DNA from: Enterocloster alcoholdehydrogenati
GTDB taxonomy: Bacteria > Bacillota > Clostridia > Lachnospirales > Lachnospiraceae
Assembly (NCBI RefSeq): GCF_013282095.1
Contig: NZ_BLTJ01000010.1
Coordinates: forward strand, 62,001 to 126,000
Direction of reading: 5' to 3'
DNA length: 64,000 bases
Position numbers and translations under genes: made by a program. Positions 35,486-44,245 of the stretch are shown here, one piece after another. The notes beneath the pieces were generated by a model. That model had not been told where the DNA came from and searched no databases. It saw nothing but the letters and a program-made list of their open reading frames with translations. The stretch's first letter is position 1, and each line of letters opens with the position of its first letter.

Positions 35486-36673
35486 ATGAGATTTACATTA
35501 CCAAGAGATTTATATCATGGAAAAGATGCTCTGGAAGCTTTAAAGACCCTGACAGGCAAAAAAGCCATCGTTGTAGTGGGCGGCGGCTCTATGAAGCGGT
35601 TCGGATTCCTTGACAAGGTTGTGGATTATTTAAAAGAAGCCGGAATGGAAGTCCAGCTGTTTGAGGGTGTTGAGCCGGATCCATCTGTAGAAACGGTCAT
35701 GAAGGGTGCAAAGGCCATGCAGGAATTTGAACCAGACTGGATCGTAGCCGTAGGAGGAGGTTCCCCTATTGACGCCGCAAAGGCCATGTGGGCATTTTAT
35801 GAGTACCCTGAGATCAGCTTTGAGGATCTGATCACTCCATTCAGCTTCCCCACCCTGCGTACAAAGGCAAAATTCTGCGCCATCTCCTCTACCTCCGGCA
35901 CCGCTACCGAGGTAACTGCGTTCTCTGTTATCACCGATTACGCAAAGGGCATCAAATATCCTTTAGCGGACTTTAACATCACTCCTGATGTCGCTATCGT
36001 AGATCCGGCTCTGGCTGCGACCATGCCGAAGAAGCTGACTGCCCATACAGGAATGGACGCCATGACCCACGCAATCGAGGCATACGTTTCCACCCTTCAC
36101 TGTGAATATACCGATCCTCTGGCTCTTCATGCCATCGAAATGATCAACGAGTATCTGGTTCCCTCCTACAATGGAGATATGGATGCCCGCGCTAAGATGC
36201 ACGACGCACAGTGCCTGGCCGGAATGGCATTTTCCAATGCTCTCCTTGGAATCGTTCACTCCATGGCCCATAAGACCGGTGCTGCATACTCCGGCGGCCA
36301 TATTGTTCATGGATGTGCCAATGCAATGTATCTGCCAAAGGTAATCCGTTTCAACGCAAAGGAGCCGGAAGCTGCCGCAAGATACGCAAAGATTGCACGA
36401 TTTATCAATCTGCCGGGAACCACCGACGAGGAACTGACAAATGCCCTCATCGCCCGTCTGCGTGAGATGAATGAACAGCTGGATATTCCTGCCTGCATCA
36501 GGGATTACGAGGGCGGTATCATCGACGAAGCCGAGTTTATGGAGAAGCTGCCCAAGGTAGCTGAACTGGCTGTTGGCGATGCCTGCACAGGTTCTAACCC
36601 AAGAACCATTGATCCAGAGCAGATGGCGAAGCTGTTAAAATGCTGTTTCTATGATGAGGAAGTTGATTTCTGA
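35486..36673 (+). CDS. Iron-containing alcohol dehydrogenase
   Basis: 395 aa from the ATG at 35486, preceded by ATGGAGGTTACACAG; an upstream in-frame start at 35435 has no site. Group III (Fe) alcohol dehydrogenase. Nucleotide-binding GGGSPIDAAKA (about 95-105) and the metal-binding stretches AHTGMDAMTHAIEAYVS and HSMAHKTGAAYSGGHIVHG supply the conserved Asp and His ligands. These enzymes reduce aldehydes to alcohols with NAD(P)H in fermentation; butanol or ethanol dehydrogenase activity is typical in Clostridia but not provable here. Its end overlaps the convergent membrane gene by 25 bp. Confidence 0.95.
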   Translation: MRFTLPRDLYHGKDALEALKTLTGKKAIVVVGGGSMKRFGFLDKVVDYLKEAGMEVQLFEGVEPDPSVETVMKGAKAMQEFEPDWIVAVGGGSPIDAAKAMWAFYEYPEISFEDLITPFSFPTLRTKAKFCAISSTSGTATEVTAFSVITDYAKGIKYPLADFNITPDVAIVDPALAATMPKKLTAHTGMDAMTHAIEAYVSTLHCEYTDPLALHAIEMINEYLVPSYNGDMDARAKMHDAQCLAGMAFSNALLGIVHSMAHKTGAAYSGGHIVHGCANAMYLPKVIRFNAKEPEAAARYAKIARFINLPGTTDEELTNALIARLREMNEQLDIPACIRDYEGGIIDEAEFMEKLPKVAELAVGDACTGSNPRTIDPEQMAKLLKCCFYDEEVDF

Positions 36674-37314
36674 TCGGAACCATATTCCTGATCTGCCTGT
36701 CCTTCCATAGAAGATAAAGCTGCAAAGCCCAGCTTATCCACCAGGATCCGCTCAAGAAGCCGTAAGAATCCACAAAAAGCTGCTGTTACATACACCTCAA
36801 GAAGGCTTGTAATAAAGCCGGAGGCATACCACAGCGCCAGCGCTGCTGCCAGAAGCTCAGTTAAGAGCAGGCGAAGCCAAAAAAAGATTCTTCGGTCTGA
36901 GCGGACCTTTTTTGTAAGAAAATCCCAGAGAGCCAGCATGAACAGGACAGGGGACAGAAAGGCAAGAAGGACGTGAAGATCAGACGCAAAAGGGAACTCT
37001 AAGGGTTTGTAAGGAAGAAAAACTGCCGCAGCCAGGAATACACAGGCCATCTTTAACAGAAAATGCCCTGCCCTGGCTGTATATCTTCCTATATGAAAGA
37101 GATACTTTATATAGAAGAAACTGTATCCCCCCACAAATATCCCCCAGCCCCAGAACCACAACGCAGCATCCGGCTGATTGCCGATCACTGACAGGTTGCT
37201 GTCCAGCAGTCCTTCCCGTGACGCCAGTCTGAGGGTGGTTCCCGGAACTAAAATAAAAGTAAAAAAATCCCATTTCCCCGGATGAATTTTATCTAACCCC
37301 TGTTTTATTTTCAC
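36649..37314 (-). CDS. Polytopic membrane protein of unknown function
   Basis: 221 aa from a GTG at 37314, with AAGGAGCGTAAAG upstream. A basic start is followed by about six hydrophobic segments (for example ALWFWGWGIFVGGYSFFYIKYLF, MACVFLAAAVFLPY, LHVLLAFLSPVLFMLALWDFL), a basic loop KKVRSDRR and a polar tail ending STSSS. No motif recognised. Its last 25 bases overlap the 3' end of the alcohol dehydrogenase on the opposite strand. It has no neighbours in the same operon. Confidence 0.65.
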   Translation of the reverse strand: MKIKQGLDKIHPGKWDFFTFILVPGTTLRLASREGLLDSNLSVIGNQPDAALWFWGWGIFVGGYSFFYIKYLFHIGRYTARAGHFLLKMACVFLAAAVFLPYKPLEFPFASDLHVLLAFLSPVLFMLALWDFLTKKVRSDRRIFFWLRLLLTELLAAALALWYASGFITSLLEVYVTAAFCGFLRLLERILVDKLGFAALSSMEGQADQEYGSDQKSTSSS

Positions 37315-37373
37315 CTTTACGCTCCTTTCCGCCCTCCGTGCCGGCAGAGGCATTTAAGAATATACGGCAGCAT

Positions 37374-37415
37374 AAAAAAGCAGGGAGCCATTCCGCTTAA
37401 ACGGAATACTCCCTG
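37374..37415 (-). terminator. Intrinsic terminator of the aminotransferase gene
   Basis: Minus-strand stem CAGGGAG-ATTCCG / CGGAAT-CTCCCTG (37381-37415) followed by TTTTTT (37374-37379). Confidence 0.92.
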
Positions 37416-37451
37416 TTAGTATCTTACATCATTTCTGTTTTACCCTGGCAG

Positions 37452-38795
37452 TTACTGGTCTGGCTGCTGCTCTTTTTTCTGCTCCTTCTTTGCTGCCTGG
37501 GGCTTATTTTCCATTTCTTTTAATAACTTTTCTGCGCTGGTAAGCTTCACGCAAAGGGCAAACAGCTCTGTTGCCACCACCAGATCGCCCAGAGGAGGAT
37601 AGGTGGGCGCAATGCGGATATTGCTGTCATGGGGATCCTTTCCATAGGGATAGGTCGCGCCTGCGCCTGTCATCACCACACCCGCCTTCTTGCACCGCGC
37701 TACAATATCCTTGGCACAGCCGTCCAGAGAATCAAAGGAAATGAAATATCCGCCCTTTGGCTTTGTCCACTGGCCGATGCCCAGACCGCCAAGCTCTCTC
37801 TCTAAGATCTCCTCCACTGCCTCAAACTTGGGTCTGATGATATCTGCGTGCTTTCTCATATGCTCTACCATACCGTGGATGTCCCCGAAGAAACGCACAT
37901 GGCGCAGCTGGTTTACCTTGTCGTGGCCGATAGTCTGATTCTTTAACTGTACCTTAATGTCCTCCAGGTTGTTGTGAGAGGTAGCGATTGCCGCGATACC
38001 GGAACCAGGAAAGCTGATCTTGGAGGTAGAGGCGAATTTATACACCAGATCCGGATTGCCGGCTCGCTTACATTCTGCCAGGATCTCGATCAGATGATCC
38101 TGGTCATGGTCATATAAGTGGTGGACGCCGTAGGCATTGTCCCAGAAAATACGGAAATCCGGAGCCGCAGGCTCCAGTCTTGCGAAACGGCGTACGGTCT
38201 CATCTGAGTAAGAATAGCCCTGGGGGTTAGAATACTTTGGAACACACCAGATTCCCTTGATTGCAGGATCGGAAGCCACCAGCCTCTCTACCATATCCAT
38301 ATCCGGGCCTTCAGACGTCATGGGAACATTGATCATCTCGATACCGAAATACTCTGTAATGGCAAAATGTCTGTCATATCCGGGAACGGGGCAGAGGAAC
38401 TTGATCTTATCCTGTCTGCACCATGGTTCATTTCCCATAATGCCATGTGTCATAGCGCGGGAAACGGTATCGTACATCACGTTCAAGCTGGAATTTCCGT
38501 AAATGATAATGGTGGAAGGATTCACCTCCATCATATCCGCCAAAAGCTCCTTGGCCTCGTCGATACCGGTGAGAACGCCATAGTTGCGGCAGTCAGTACC
38601 GTCTTCGCAGGTCAGGTCATCATCGCTGCTGAGCACATCCATCATCCCCATGGAAAGATCCAGCTGCTCCACGCTTGGCTTGCCCCGGGACATATCCAGC
38701 TTTAAGTCCTTTGTCTGAAAATCGTGATACTTCGCCTTCAGATCCCTGCGAAGGGCCACCAGTTCTTCTTTGCTCATCTCTGCATATGGCTTCAT
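37452..38795 (-). CDS. PLP-dependent class I aminotransferase (aspartate aminotransferase, AspT/MocR-like group)
   Basis: 447 aa from the ATG at 38795, preceded by GAGGAGGAAATT; the longer frame to 38825 is not supported. A fold type I aminotransferase: LDMSRGKPS near the start, GNSSLNVMYDTVSRA (PLP phosphate site), CPVPGYDRHF, PKYSNPQGYSYSD, DNAYGVHHL and the Schiff-base Lys in STSKISFPGSG. The pattern fits the short aspartate aminotransferase group (PF12897-like) found in many Clostridia. A charged KK/EQ tail of 20 residues is probably disordered. Monocistronic with its own terminator. Substrate aspartate or another amino acid is inferred from the family. Confidence 0.88.
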   Translation of the reverse strand: MKPYAEMSKEELVALRRDLKAKYHDFQTKDLKLDMSRGKPSVEQLDLSMGMMDVLSSDDDLTCEDGTDCRNYGVLTGIDEAKELLADMMEVNPSTIIIYGNSSLNVMYDTVSRAMTHGIMGNEPWCRQDKIKFLCPVPGYDRHFAITEYFGIEMINVPMTSEGPDMDMVERLVASDPAIKGIWCVPKYSNPQGYSYSDETVRRFARLEPAAPDFRIFWDNAYGVHHLYDHDQDHLIEILAECKRAGNPDLVYKFASTSKISFPGSGIAAIATSHNNLEDIKVQLKNQTIGHDKVNQLRHVRFFGDIHGMVEHMRKHADIIRPKFEAVEEILERELGGLGIGQWTKPKGGYFISFDSLDGCAKDIVARCKKAGVVMTGAGATYPYGKDPHDSNIRIAPTYPPLGDLVVATELFALCVKLTSAEKLLKEMENKPQAAKKEQKKEQQPDQ

Positions 38796-38974
38796 AATTT
38801 CCTCCTCATATTCCCCTTGGTGCATCCCGATCCCGCCCTTTCAGCGGCCGGATCTTCCCGGATTTGCCTCGGATTGTTTTCTTTAGACATACATTTGTCA
38901 GTCACAGCCTTACATCCCGCTGCATTGTAATAAAATATACACCAAAGGTTCCATTCCGTCAATATAAAATTTAC

Positions 38975-40411
38975 TTATGTGAGATTCTCTTTTAACAGCC
39001 GGCTCACCGCAGCGGGATCTGCTTTTCCCTTCATGGCTTTCATAGTCTGACCCACAAGAAAGCCCATAGCCTTCTCTTTTCCCCCCTTATAATCCGCTAC
39101 AGACTGGGGATAATCTGCCAGCACCCTTTCGATTACCGTCTGTAATGCGCCTGTGTCATTTACCACCTTAAGGCCCTTCTCCTCCACATAAGCCTCAGGA
39201 TCCGCATCTGATAAAAAGATCTCCTCAAATACGCTCTTGGCCACCGTACGGTTAATCTCTCCGGCCGATACCATGGCAATCAGCTTTGCCAGATGGATGG
39301 GAGAAAATTTCATATCCTCCGGCTCCATCTCATGCTCCTTTAACAGGCGCATGGCCTCTACCATCAGCCAGTTAGACGCCTCCTTAGGCTTTTGGCAGAT
39401 CTCTGTCACCGCCTCAAACACATCAGCCAGGTGCTTAGAGCCGGTGAGGATCTGAGCATCATAAAGAGGAAGGCCAAACTGGCTTATATACCGGCCGATT
39501 TTCTCTGTGCGCAGTTCCGGCTGGCGGGCACGGATCTTTGCGATCCATTGGTCGCTTATGACCACGGGAGGCAGATCGGGATCAGGAAAATACCGGTAAT
39601 CTTTTGCATCCTCCTTGGAACGCATGGCGCGGGAGCTTTCCTTATTATCATCCCAGCGCCTCGTCTCCTGAATCACCGGTTTGCCGTCCTCCAGGCATTC
39701 GATCTGACGTCTCTTCTCTCCCTCAATGGCCCTGGCAATGGCTTTAAAGGAGTTCAGGTTCTTCATCTCTGTACGGGTACCAAGCTCCGCCGCTCCCGCC
39801 TCGCGCACGGAAAGGTTCACATCCGCACGCATAGAGCCTTCCTGAAGGCGGCAGTCGGAAGCTCCCAGGTACTGAATGATCAGCCGCAGTTTCTCCAGAT
39901 AGGCGATAACCTCCTCTGCGTTTCTCATATCCGGTTCTGACACAATCTCAATCAGAGGGACGCCGCTTCGATTGTAGTCCACCAAAGAGCAGTCCTCCCA
40001 CTCATCATGGATCAGTTTTCCCGCGTCCTCCTCCATATGGATCTCATGGATGCCGATCCTCTTTTTCCCCCCAGATTCCGTCTCAATTTCTATCCAGCCG
40101 TCGTGACAGATGGGAAGGTATAACTGAGAGATCTGATAGTTCTGAGGATTATCAGGATAAAAATAATTTTTCCGGTCAAATTTGCAGAACTGATTGATCT
40201 GACAGTTTACAGCCAGTCCCACCGCCAGGGCATATTCCACCACCTGTCTGTTTAATACCGGCAGGGAACCTGGCATACCCGTGCACACCGGGCAGGTATG
40301 ACTATTGGGTGCCCCCCCAAATTCTGTGGAACAGCCGCAGAAGATCTTTGTCTTTGCAGCAAGTTCCACATGAACCTCCAGTCCGATTACCGTTTCATAC
40401 TGTCTGCTCAC
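38975..40411 (-). CDS. gatB: Asp-tRNA(Asn)/Glu-tRNA(Gln) amidotransferase subunit B
   Basis: 478 aa. Opens with YETVIGLEVHVEL and has the zinc site Cys of FCGCS and CPVCTGMPGSLP. The kinase-like catalytic cradle binds and phosphorylates the mischarged aminoacyl-tRNA, and the C-terminal helical/YqeY tail contacts tRNA. Starts at a GTG whose last bases overlap the gatA stop (GTGA), so translation is coupled. With gatA and gatC it makes Asn-tRNA and/or Gln-tRNA from mischarged precursors. Length is normal. Confidence 0.97.
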   Translation of the reverse strand: MSRQYETVIGLEVHVELAAKTKIFCGCSTEFGGAPNSHTCPVCTGMPGSLPVLNRQVVEYALAVGLAVNCQINQFCKFDRKNYFYPDNPQNYQISQLYLPICHDGWIEIETESGGKKRIGIHEIHMEEDAGKLIHDEWEDCSLVDYNRSGVPLIEIVSEPDMRNAEEVIAYLEKLRLIIQYLGASDCRLQEGSMRADVNLSVREAGAAELGTRTEMKNLNSFKAIARAIEGEKRRQIECLEDGKPVIQETRRWDDNKESSRAMRSKEDAKDYRYFPDPDLPPVVISDQWIAKIRARQPELRTEKIGRYISQFGLPLYDAQILTGSKHLADVFEAVTEICQKPKEASNWLMVEAMRLLKEHEMEPEDMKFSPIHLAKLIAMVSAGEINRTVAKSVFEEIFLSDADPEAYVEEKGLKVVNDTGALQTVIERVLADYPQSVADYKGGKEKAMGFLVGQTMKAMKGKADPAAVSRLLKENLT

Positions 40412-41931
40412 AGGTTTTCCCTCCTTTTCAGCGCTGCTGTCTCCCGGCTCTTCTCCTTTCCTTTCAGGCCAGGCTCAGGACGCAGGCGTTTTATGCCGCA
40501 GCTCTGCTCATAGGCATACGCGGCGCGAATCACATCTTTTTCCTTAAAACAGTCTCCGATCAGCTGCAGGCCGATGGGAAGGCCTTTACTGTCTGTACCG
40601 CAGGGAACGGTCATGGCAGGAAGGCCAGCCAGATTTACAGAAACCGTGTAAATATCGCCCAGATACATTTTCAGCGGATCCTGCAGGGAATCCCCAAGTC
40701 TGGGAGCCGTATCCGGGGCTGCCGGCGCCAGAATCAGATCATAGCTGGAAAATGCCCGGTCAAACTCCTTTCGGATGAGAGCCTTGGTACGAAGGGCCTT
40801 CAGGTAGTAGGCGTCATAGTAACCAGCACTTAACACAAAAGAGCCCAGCATAATCCGGCGCTTTACCTCCGGGCCAAAGCCCTGGGAACGGGTCTGCTTG
40901 TACATATCATGAAGACCCTCATACCCTTCTGCCCGGAACCCATACTTTACACCGTCAAAACGTGACAGATTGGAGCTGGCCTCTGCGGAAGCGATGACGT
41001 AGTAAGCCGGGATGGCATAATCCGTCAGCCCCAGATCAAACCATTCCACAACAGCTCCCCTTTCCTTTAAAATATCTGCCGCCTGCAAAACAGCCTCTCT
41101 GACCTCTCCGTTTAACCCTTCCCCGAAATAACCGGCAGGAATCCCGATCCTCATCCCCTTTGCCTCTCCTGTGAGAGCCGCTGTAAAATCATAGTCCTCC
41201 CGCTTCACACACGTACTGTCCTTTGGATCGTAGAAGGAAATTGCCTCCAGCAGCGCGGCACAGTCCGCGGTATCCTTCGCCACCGGTCCAACCTGATCTA
41301 AAGAAGAGCCATATGCGATAAGGCCATAACGGGATACGGTACCATAGGTGGGTTTGATGCCTGCGACGCCGCAGAAGGAACTGGGCTGGCGGATAGAACC
41401 TCCGGTATCAGAGCCAAGGGCACAGAAACATTCCTCTGACGCCACAGCCGCACAGGAGCCGCCGGAGGAACCTCCGGGAGCATACTCCGTATTCCAGGGA
41501 TTTCTTGTGATGCCAAACGCCGAGGTCTCAGTGGTGCTCCCCATGGCGAATTCATCCATATTGGTCTTTCCCAGGATCACAGCTCCCGCCCGCTTAAGTC
41601 CCAGCACCGCCTCCGCCGTATAAGTGGGAACAAAATGCTCAAGAATCCGTGAACTGCAGGTAGTTCTCATCCCCTTTGTGCACAGATTATCCTTCACAGC
41701 CGCCGGAACGCCGGCCAAAGGCCCTGTAAGAAGCCCTGCTTCTATCTTTTTCTGTACTTCGGCTGCCTGTTTCATGGCTCCCTCTGCATCCAGGGTCACA
41801 TAGGCATGGATCCTGTTTTCGGTGCGGCCAATCTGTTCCAAAACCGCCTCTGTGGCCTGAAGAGAAGTGATCTCCCCGGCTTTTATCTTCCTGCCCAGTT
41901 CCAGGGCTGTCAGTTCTAATATACTGCTCAT
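40408..41931 (-). CDS. gatA: Asp-tRNA(Asn)/Glu-tRNA(Gln) amidotransferase subunit A
   Basis: 507 aa. Amidase-signature enzyme that releases ammonia from glutamine for transfer to the tRNA-bound substrate. The Ser-cisSer-Lys triad is seen in PAAVKDNLC (Lys), GGSSGGSCAAVAS (cis Ser) and GSDTGGSIRQPSS (nucleophile region). ATG has GTAGGAGGAGAATCCC upstream. It begins 12 bp after gatC and overlaps gatB by 4 bp. Confidence 0.97.
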   Translation of the reverse strand: MSSILELTALELGRKIKAGEITSLQATEAVLEQIGRTENRIHAYVTLDAEGAMKQAAEVQKKIEAGLLTGPLAGVPAAVKDNLCTKGMRTTCSSRILEHFVPTYTAEAVLGLKRAGAVILGKTNMDEFAMGSTTETSAFGITRNPWNTEYAPGGSSGGSCAAVASEECFCALGSDTGGSIRQPSSFCGVAGIKPTYGTVSRYGLIAYGSSLDQVGPVAKDTADCAALLEAISFYDPKDSTCVKREDYDFTAALTGEAKGMRIGIPAGYFGEGLNGEVREAVLQAADILKERGAVVEWFDLGLTDYAIPAYYVIASAEASSNLSRFDGVKYGFRAEGYEGLHDMYKQTRSQGFGPEVKRRIMLGSFVLSAGYYDAYYLKALRTKALIRKEFDRAFSSYDLILAPAAPDTAPRLGDSLQDPLKMYLGDIYTVSVNLAGLPAMTVPCGTDSKGLPIGLQLIGDCFKEKDVIRAAYAYEQSCGIKRLRPEPGLKGKEKSRETAALKRRENL

Positions 41932-41943
41932 GGGATTCTCCTC

Positions 41944-42237
41944 CTACTCAACTGTCTTTGGCACCTTAAATGCCCCGTCTTTCACCTCAGGCCCATTGGC
42001 CAGAATATCCTCTCTGTCATCTCCATTGATCACAATATCCTCTCTGAACACATTGGAAACAGGAAAAATATGGGACATAGGCTGGACATCTGAGGTGTCC
42101 AGTTCATTTAACCGGTCGATGTATTCAAGCATCCGGCCCATATCCTTTTTGGCAGCCTCCTTTTCCTCCCGGGAAAGCGCAAGCTTTGCCAGAATCCCTA
42201 CATATTCTATCGTCTCATCACTGATTTTCGTTGCCAT
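41944..42237 (-). CDS. gatC: Asp-tRNA(Asn)/Glu-tRNA(Gln) amidotransferase subunit C
   Basis: 97 aa from the ATG at 42237, with GAGAGGAGACCGCC ahead; a longer frame begins at 42276 without support. It is the short belt protein that clamps GatA to GatB. Typical features: a two-helix start (ISDETIEYVGILAKLALSRE), YIDRLNELDTSDVQPM, and the VFREDIV segment. It lies 75 bp after aspS and 12 bp before gatA. Confidence 0.95.
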   Translation of the reverse strand: MATKISDETIEYVGILAKLALSREEKEAAKKDMGRMLEYIDRLNELDTSDVQPMSHIFPVSNVFREDIVINGDDREDILANGPEVKDGAFKVPKTVE

Positions 42238-42312
42238 GGCGGTCTCCTCTCTTTGGGGCAGACGGCCCGGAAGCACTCCGAAACCGTCTTTTATACAGGA
42301 TGTTCCTTTTTC

Positions 42313-43644
42313 TTATGGCTCCAGCCTTGTTACGTCTCTGGGAAACAGAGCAGCCTCCCTTACATTCTGCTCATCCAAAAGCCGCATAGTGAGACGTTCC
42401 AGGCCGATCCCAAGGCCTCCATGAGGCGGCATCCCGTATTTAAAAATCATCAGGTACGACTCTATATCCGCCGGATCCATACCCCTTTTTACAAGCTTAT
42501 TAAGAATCATTTCATAATCGTGAATGCGCTGACCCCCAGTGGTGACCTCCAGTCCCTTAAACAGCAGGTCAAAGCTTAATGTAAATCTGGGATCCCCGGG
42601 ATCTTCCATTGCGTAGAAGGGACGCTTTTTAGAAGGATAATGGGTGACAAATACAAAATCACTTCCATATTTCTCCTTAAAATACTGTCCGATCAAAAGC
42701 TCCTCCTCCGGCTCCAGATCATAGGGATTGCGGATCTTCCTGTCATAGGCCTCCGACACCAGTTCCTTTGCCCGGTCAAAACGCACAGCCGGAATCTTTG
42801 ACACATCGGGAAGAATTACATCCAAAAGCTCCAGCTCCTTTTTATAATCCTTTTTAAGGAGAGCCATAATCGCCTGGAGAACTCCCGTTTCCATGGCCAT
42901 AATGTCCTCAAAACTGTCGATATAGGCCATTTCAAAATCAAGACTGGTATATTCGTTTAAATGTCTTGTGGTATTGTGCTTCTCTGCCCGGAATACAGGG
43001 GCCGTCTCAAACACCCGGTCAAAGACCCCGGCCATAGCCTGTTTGTAAAACTGGGGACTCTGGCCCAGCTCTGCCCGTTTTCCAAAGTAATCCAGCTTAA
43101 AAACATTGGAGCCTCCCTCTGCCCCTCTGGCAACGATCTTCGGCGTGTGAATCTCCGTAAAGCCCTGACAGAACAGGTATTCCCGAAACCCTCTTACAAT
43201 GCCCTCCTGGATGCGGAATCTGGCGCGCTCTCTGATATTCCTTAAGGACACAGGACGCAGAGCCAGCTTCGTTTCCAGAGAAGTATTAAGCTTCCACTTG
43301 CTGACAGGCACCGGCAGAGGCTCTGCGGGCTTTGAGAGAACTTTGATCTCCTTTAACCGGATCTCAAAGCCGTGGGGTGATCTCTCCTCCTTTTTTACGG
43401 TTCCAAGAACCTCCACTGCGCTTTCCTCCCTCAGTTTGTGAAGTTCAAAGTCCGTAACGCCCGGTTCGTATACGCACTGCACCAGGCCCTGGGCTTTGCG
43501 CAGAATCACAAATGCCACCTCTCCCATATCCCGGATGCTGTGAACCGCACCGTTTATCCGAATCTCCTCTCCCTCGAATCCGCTCTCTAAGATGTCGTGA
43601 ATATCAAGTGTGTCCTTCTTTTTTACGCCGTCAATAAATTCCAT
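42313..43644 (-). CDS. aspS: Aspartyl-tRNA synthetase, archaeal-type (probably non-discriminating)
   Basis: 443 aa from the ATG at 43644, which has GGAAGGAGAGTTCAGG; the frame further upstream runs into the leader. It lacks the large GAD insertion of bacterial AspRS (about 590 aa), so it is the short archaeal/eukaryal form. An OB-fold anticodon domain (about 1-110) precedes the class II core: motif 2 region FRAEKHNTTRHLNEYTSLDFEM and motif 3 GLGIGLERLTM. In Clostridia this second AspRS makes Asp-tRNA(Asn) for GatCAB to amidate. The gatCAB genes follow directly and a T-box reading an Asn codon precedes, which fits. Whether the enzyme is truly non-discriminating needs a test. Confidence 0.9.
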   Translation of the reverse strand: MEFIDGVKKKDTLDIHDILESGFEGEEIRINGAVHSIRDMGEVAFVILRKAQGLVQCVYEPGVTDFELHKLREESAVEVLGTVKKEERSPHGFEIRLKEIKVLSKPAEPLPVPVSKWKLNTSLETKLALRPVSLRNIRERARFRIQEGIVRGFREYLFCQGFTEIHTPKIVARGAEGGSNVFKLDYFGKRAELGQSPQFYKQAMAGVFDRVFETAPVFRAEKHNTTRHLNEYTSLDFEMAYIDSFEDIMAMETGVLQAIMALLKKDYKKELELLDVILPDVSKIPAVRFDRAKELVSEAYDRKIRNPYDLEPEEELLIGQYFKEKYGSDFVFVTHYPSKKRPFYAMEDPGDPRFTLSFDLLFKGLEVTTGGQRIHDYEMILNKLVKRGMDPADIESYLMIFKYGMPPHGGLGIGLERLTMRLLDEQNVREAALFPRDVTRLEP

Positions 43645-43691
43645 CCTGAACTCTCCTTCCGTTTTGACCGGGTTCCGGAAAGCGGGCCGGG

Positions 43692-43716
43692 CCAGATACG
43701 TTCCTGGCGTATCTGG
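43692..43716 (-). promoter_or_regulatory. Hairpin in aspS leader downstream of the T-box terminator
   Basis: Perfect 9-bp stem CCAGATACG / CGTATCTGG with a 7-nt loop, between the T-box terminator and the aspS start. It has no T-run, so it is not a terminator. It may be an RNA processing or stability element. Confidence 0.6.
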
Positions 43717-43736
43717 TGTCCGGATTACTGCCTGAA

Positions 43737-44064
43737 AATAAAAAATCCCGCCCCGGAACACATTTCAGTATTCCGGGACGGGACATCTTCTTTAGATCCC
43801 GCGGTACCACCCGCATTGAGCCATCAGGCATACGCCCTGAAAAGCTCCTCTCTGTGCATATAACGTATGCCACGGATATACCTACTGCCAGATACAGCCA
43901 GTAGAAAAACCAGGATCCTTCTGCCAGCCTCTTCTGCTTCAATATATCAGCTCCGGAGTGTTCCCTTCGCCCAGTCCTGCGCGGCGGCGCTCTCAGTCGG
44001 TGACGCCCCCTTCCTGTTGCATTTCTCAGGCAAGAGTCTCCTTCATTGCTTTTGAATTTTTATG
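43737..44064 (-). promoter_or_regulatory. T-box riboswitch controlling aspS-gatCAB (specifier GAAC: Asn AAC, overlapping Glu GAA)
   Basis: The T-box consensus GGGTGGTACCGCGGGA lies at about 43799-43814 on the minus strand. A terminator stem (CCCG-CCCGGAA / TTCCGGGGCGGG) ends in a long T-run (43737-43745). The Stem I end GAAGGGAACACTCCGGAGC holds the specifier: AAC followed by the usual purine, before the ACTCCGGAGC arm. GAA is readable one base earlier (GAAC at 43960-43963). Uncharged tRNA(Asn), and perhaps tRNA(Glu), would stabilise the antiterminator and turn on the amidation operon. A dual-codon T-box of this kind was described for Clostridium acetobutylicum; here it is inferred from sequence only. 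Confidence 0.9.
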
Positions 44065-44070
44065 GAATAT

Positions 44071-44099
44071 AAAATAGTACAGGAAAAAGGGAATGTCAA
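44071..44099 (-). promoter_or_regulatory. SigA promoter of the T-box/aspS-gatCAB transcript
   Basis: Perfect TTGACA (44094-44099), 17-bp spacer, TATTTT (44071-44076). The predicted start near 44064 gives a leader of about 420 nt before aspS. Confidence 0.75.
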
Positions 44100-44152
44100 G
44101 ACCCTTTTTTATTTTTTATGTTTTTTTCCGGAGACAGCGAAATCCGGACAGC

Positions 44153-44182
44153 GAAAAGACCGGTCGGGGAACCGGTCTTTTC
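44153..44182. terminator. Bidirectional terminator between the CBS gene and the T-box operon
   Basis: AAAAGACCGGT, 6-nt loop, ACCGGTCTTTT: an 11-bp stem with T-runs on both strands. It ends the minus-strand CBS transcript before the aspS promoter. Confidence 0.85.
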
Positions 44183-44235
44183 AGGAGAAGGTATTTCGTT
44201 TCTTATGGGGTGTAGCAAAAACTATATAATGTATT

Positions 44236-44245
44236 GGGGGGGGGG
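44236..44245 (+). repeat. Intergenic poly-G tract (10 G)
   Basis: Ten G in a row in AT-rich non-coding sequence between the CBS gene (ends 44337) and the terminator at 44153. No gene crosses it. The wider stretch 43645-44336 otherwise holds only the T-box leader, its promoter and terminators. Confidence 0.85.

Noticed and set aside
35405-35687. 13-base direct repeat CCGGATCCATCTG (35405 and 35675)
   Set aside because: One copy is in the leader and one in coding sequence, 270 bp apart, with no further similarity; probably chance.
43645-43942. Minus-strand frames upstream of aspS, including an apparent 39-residue N-terminal extension of AspRS
   Set aside because: These lie in the T-box leader; the AspRS start at 43644 has a proper site and matches the family start.
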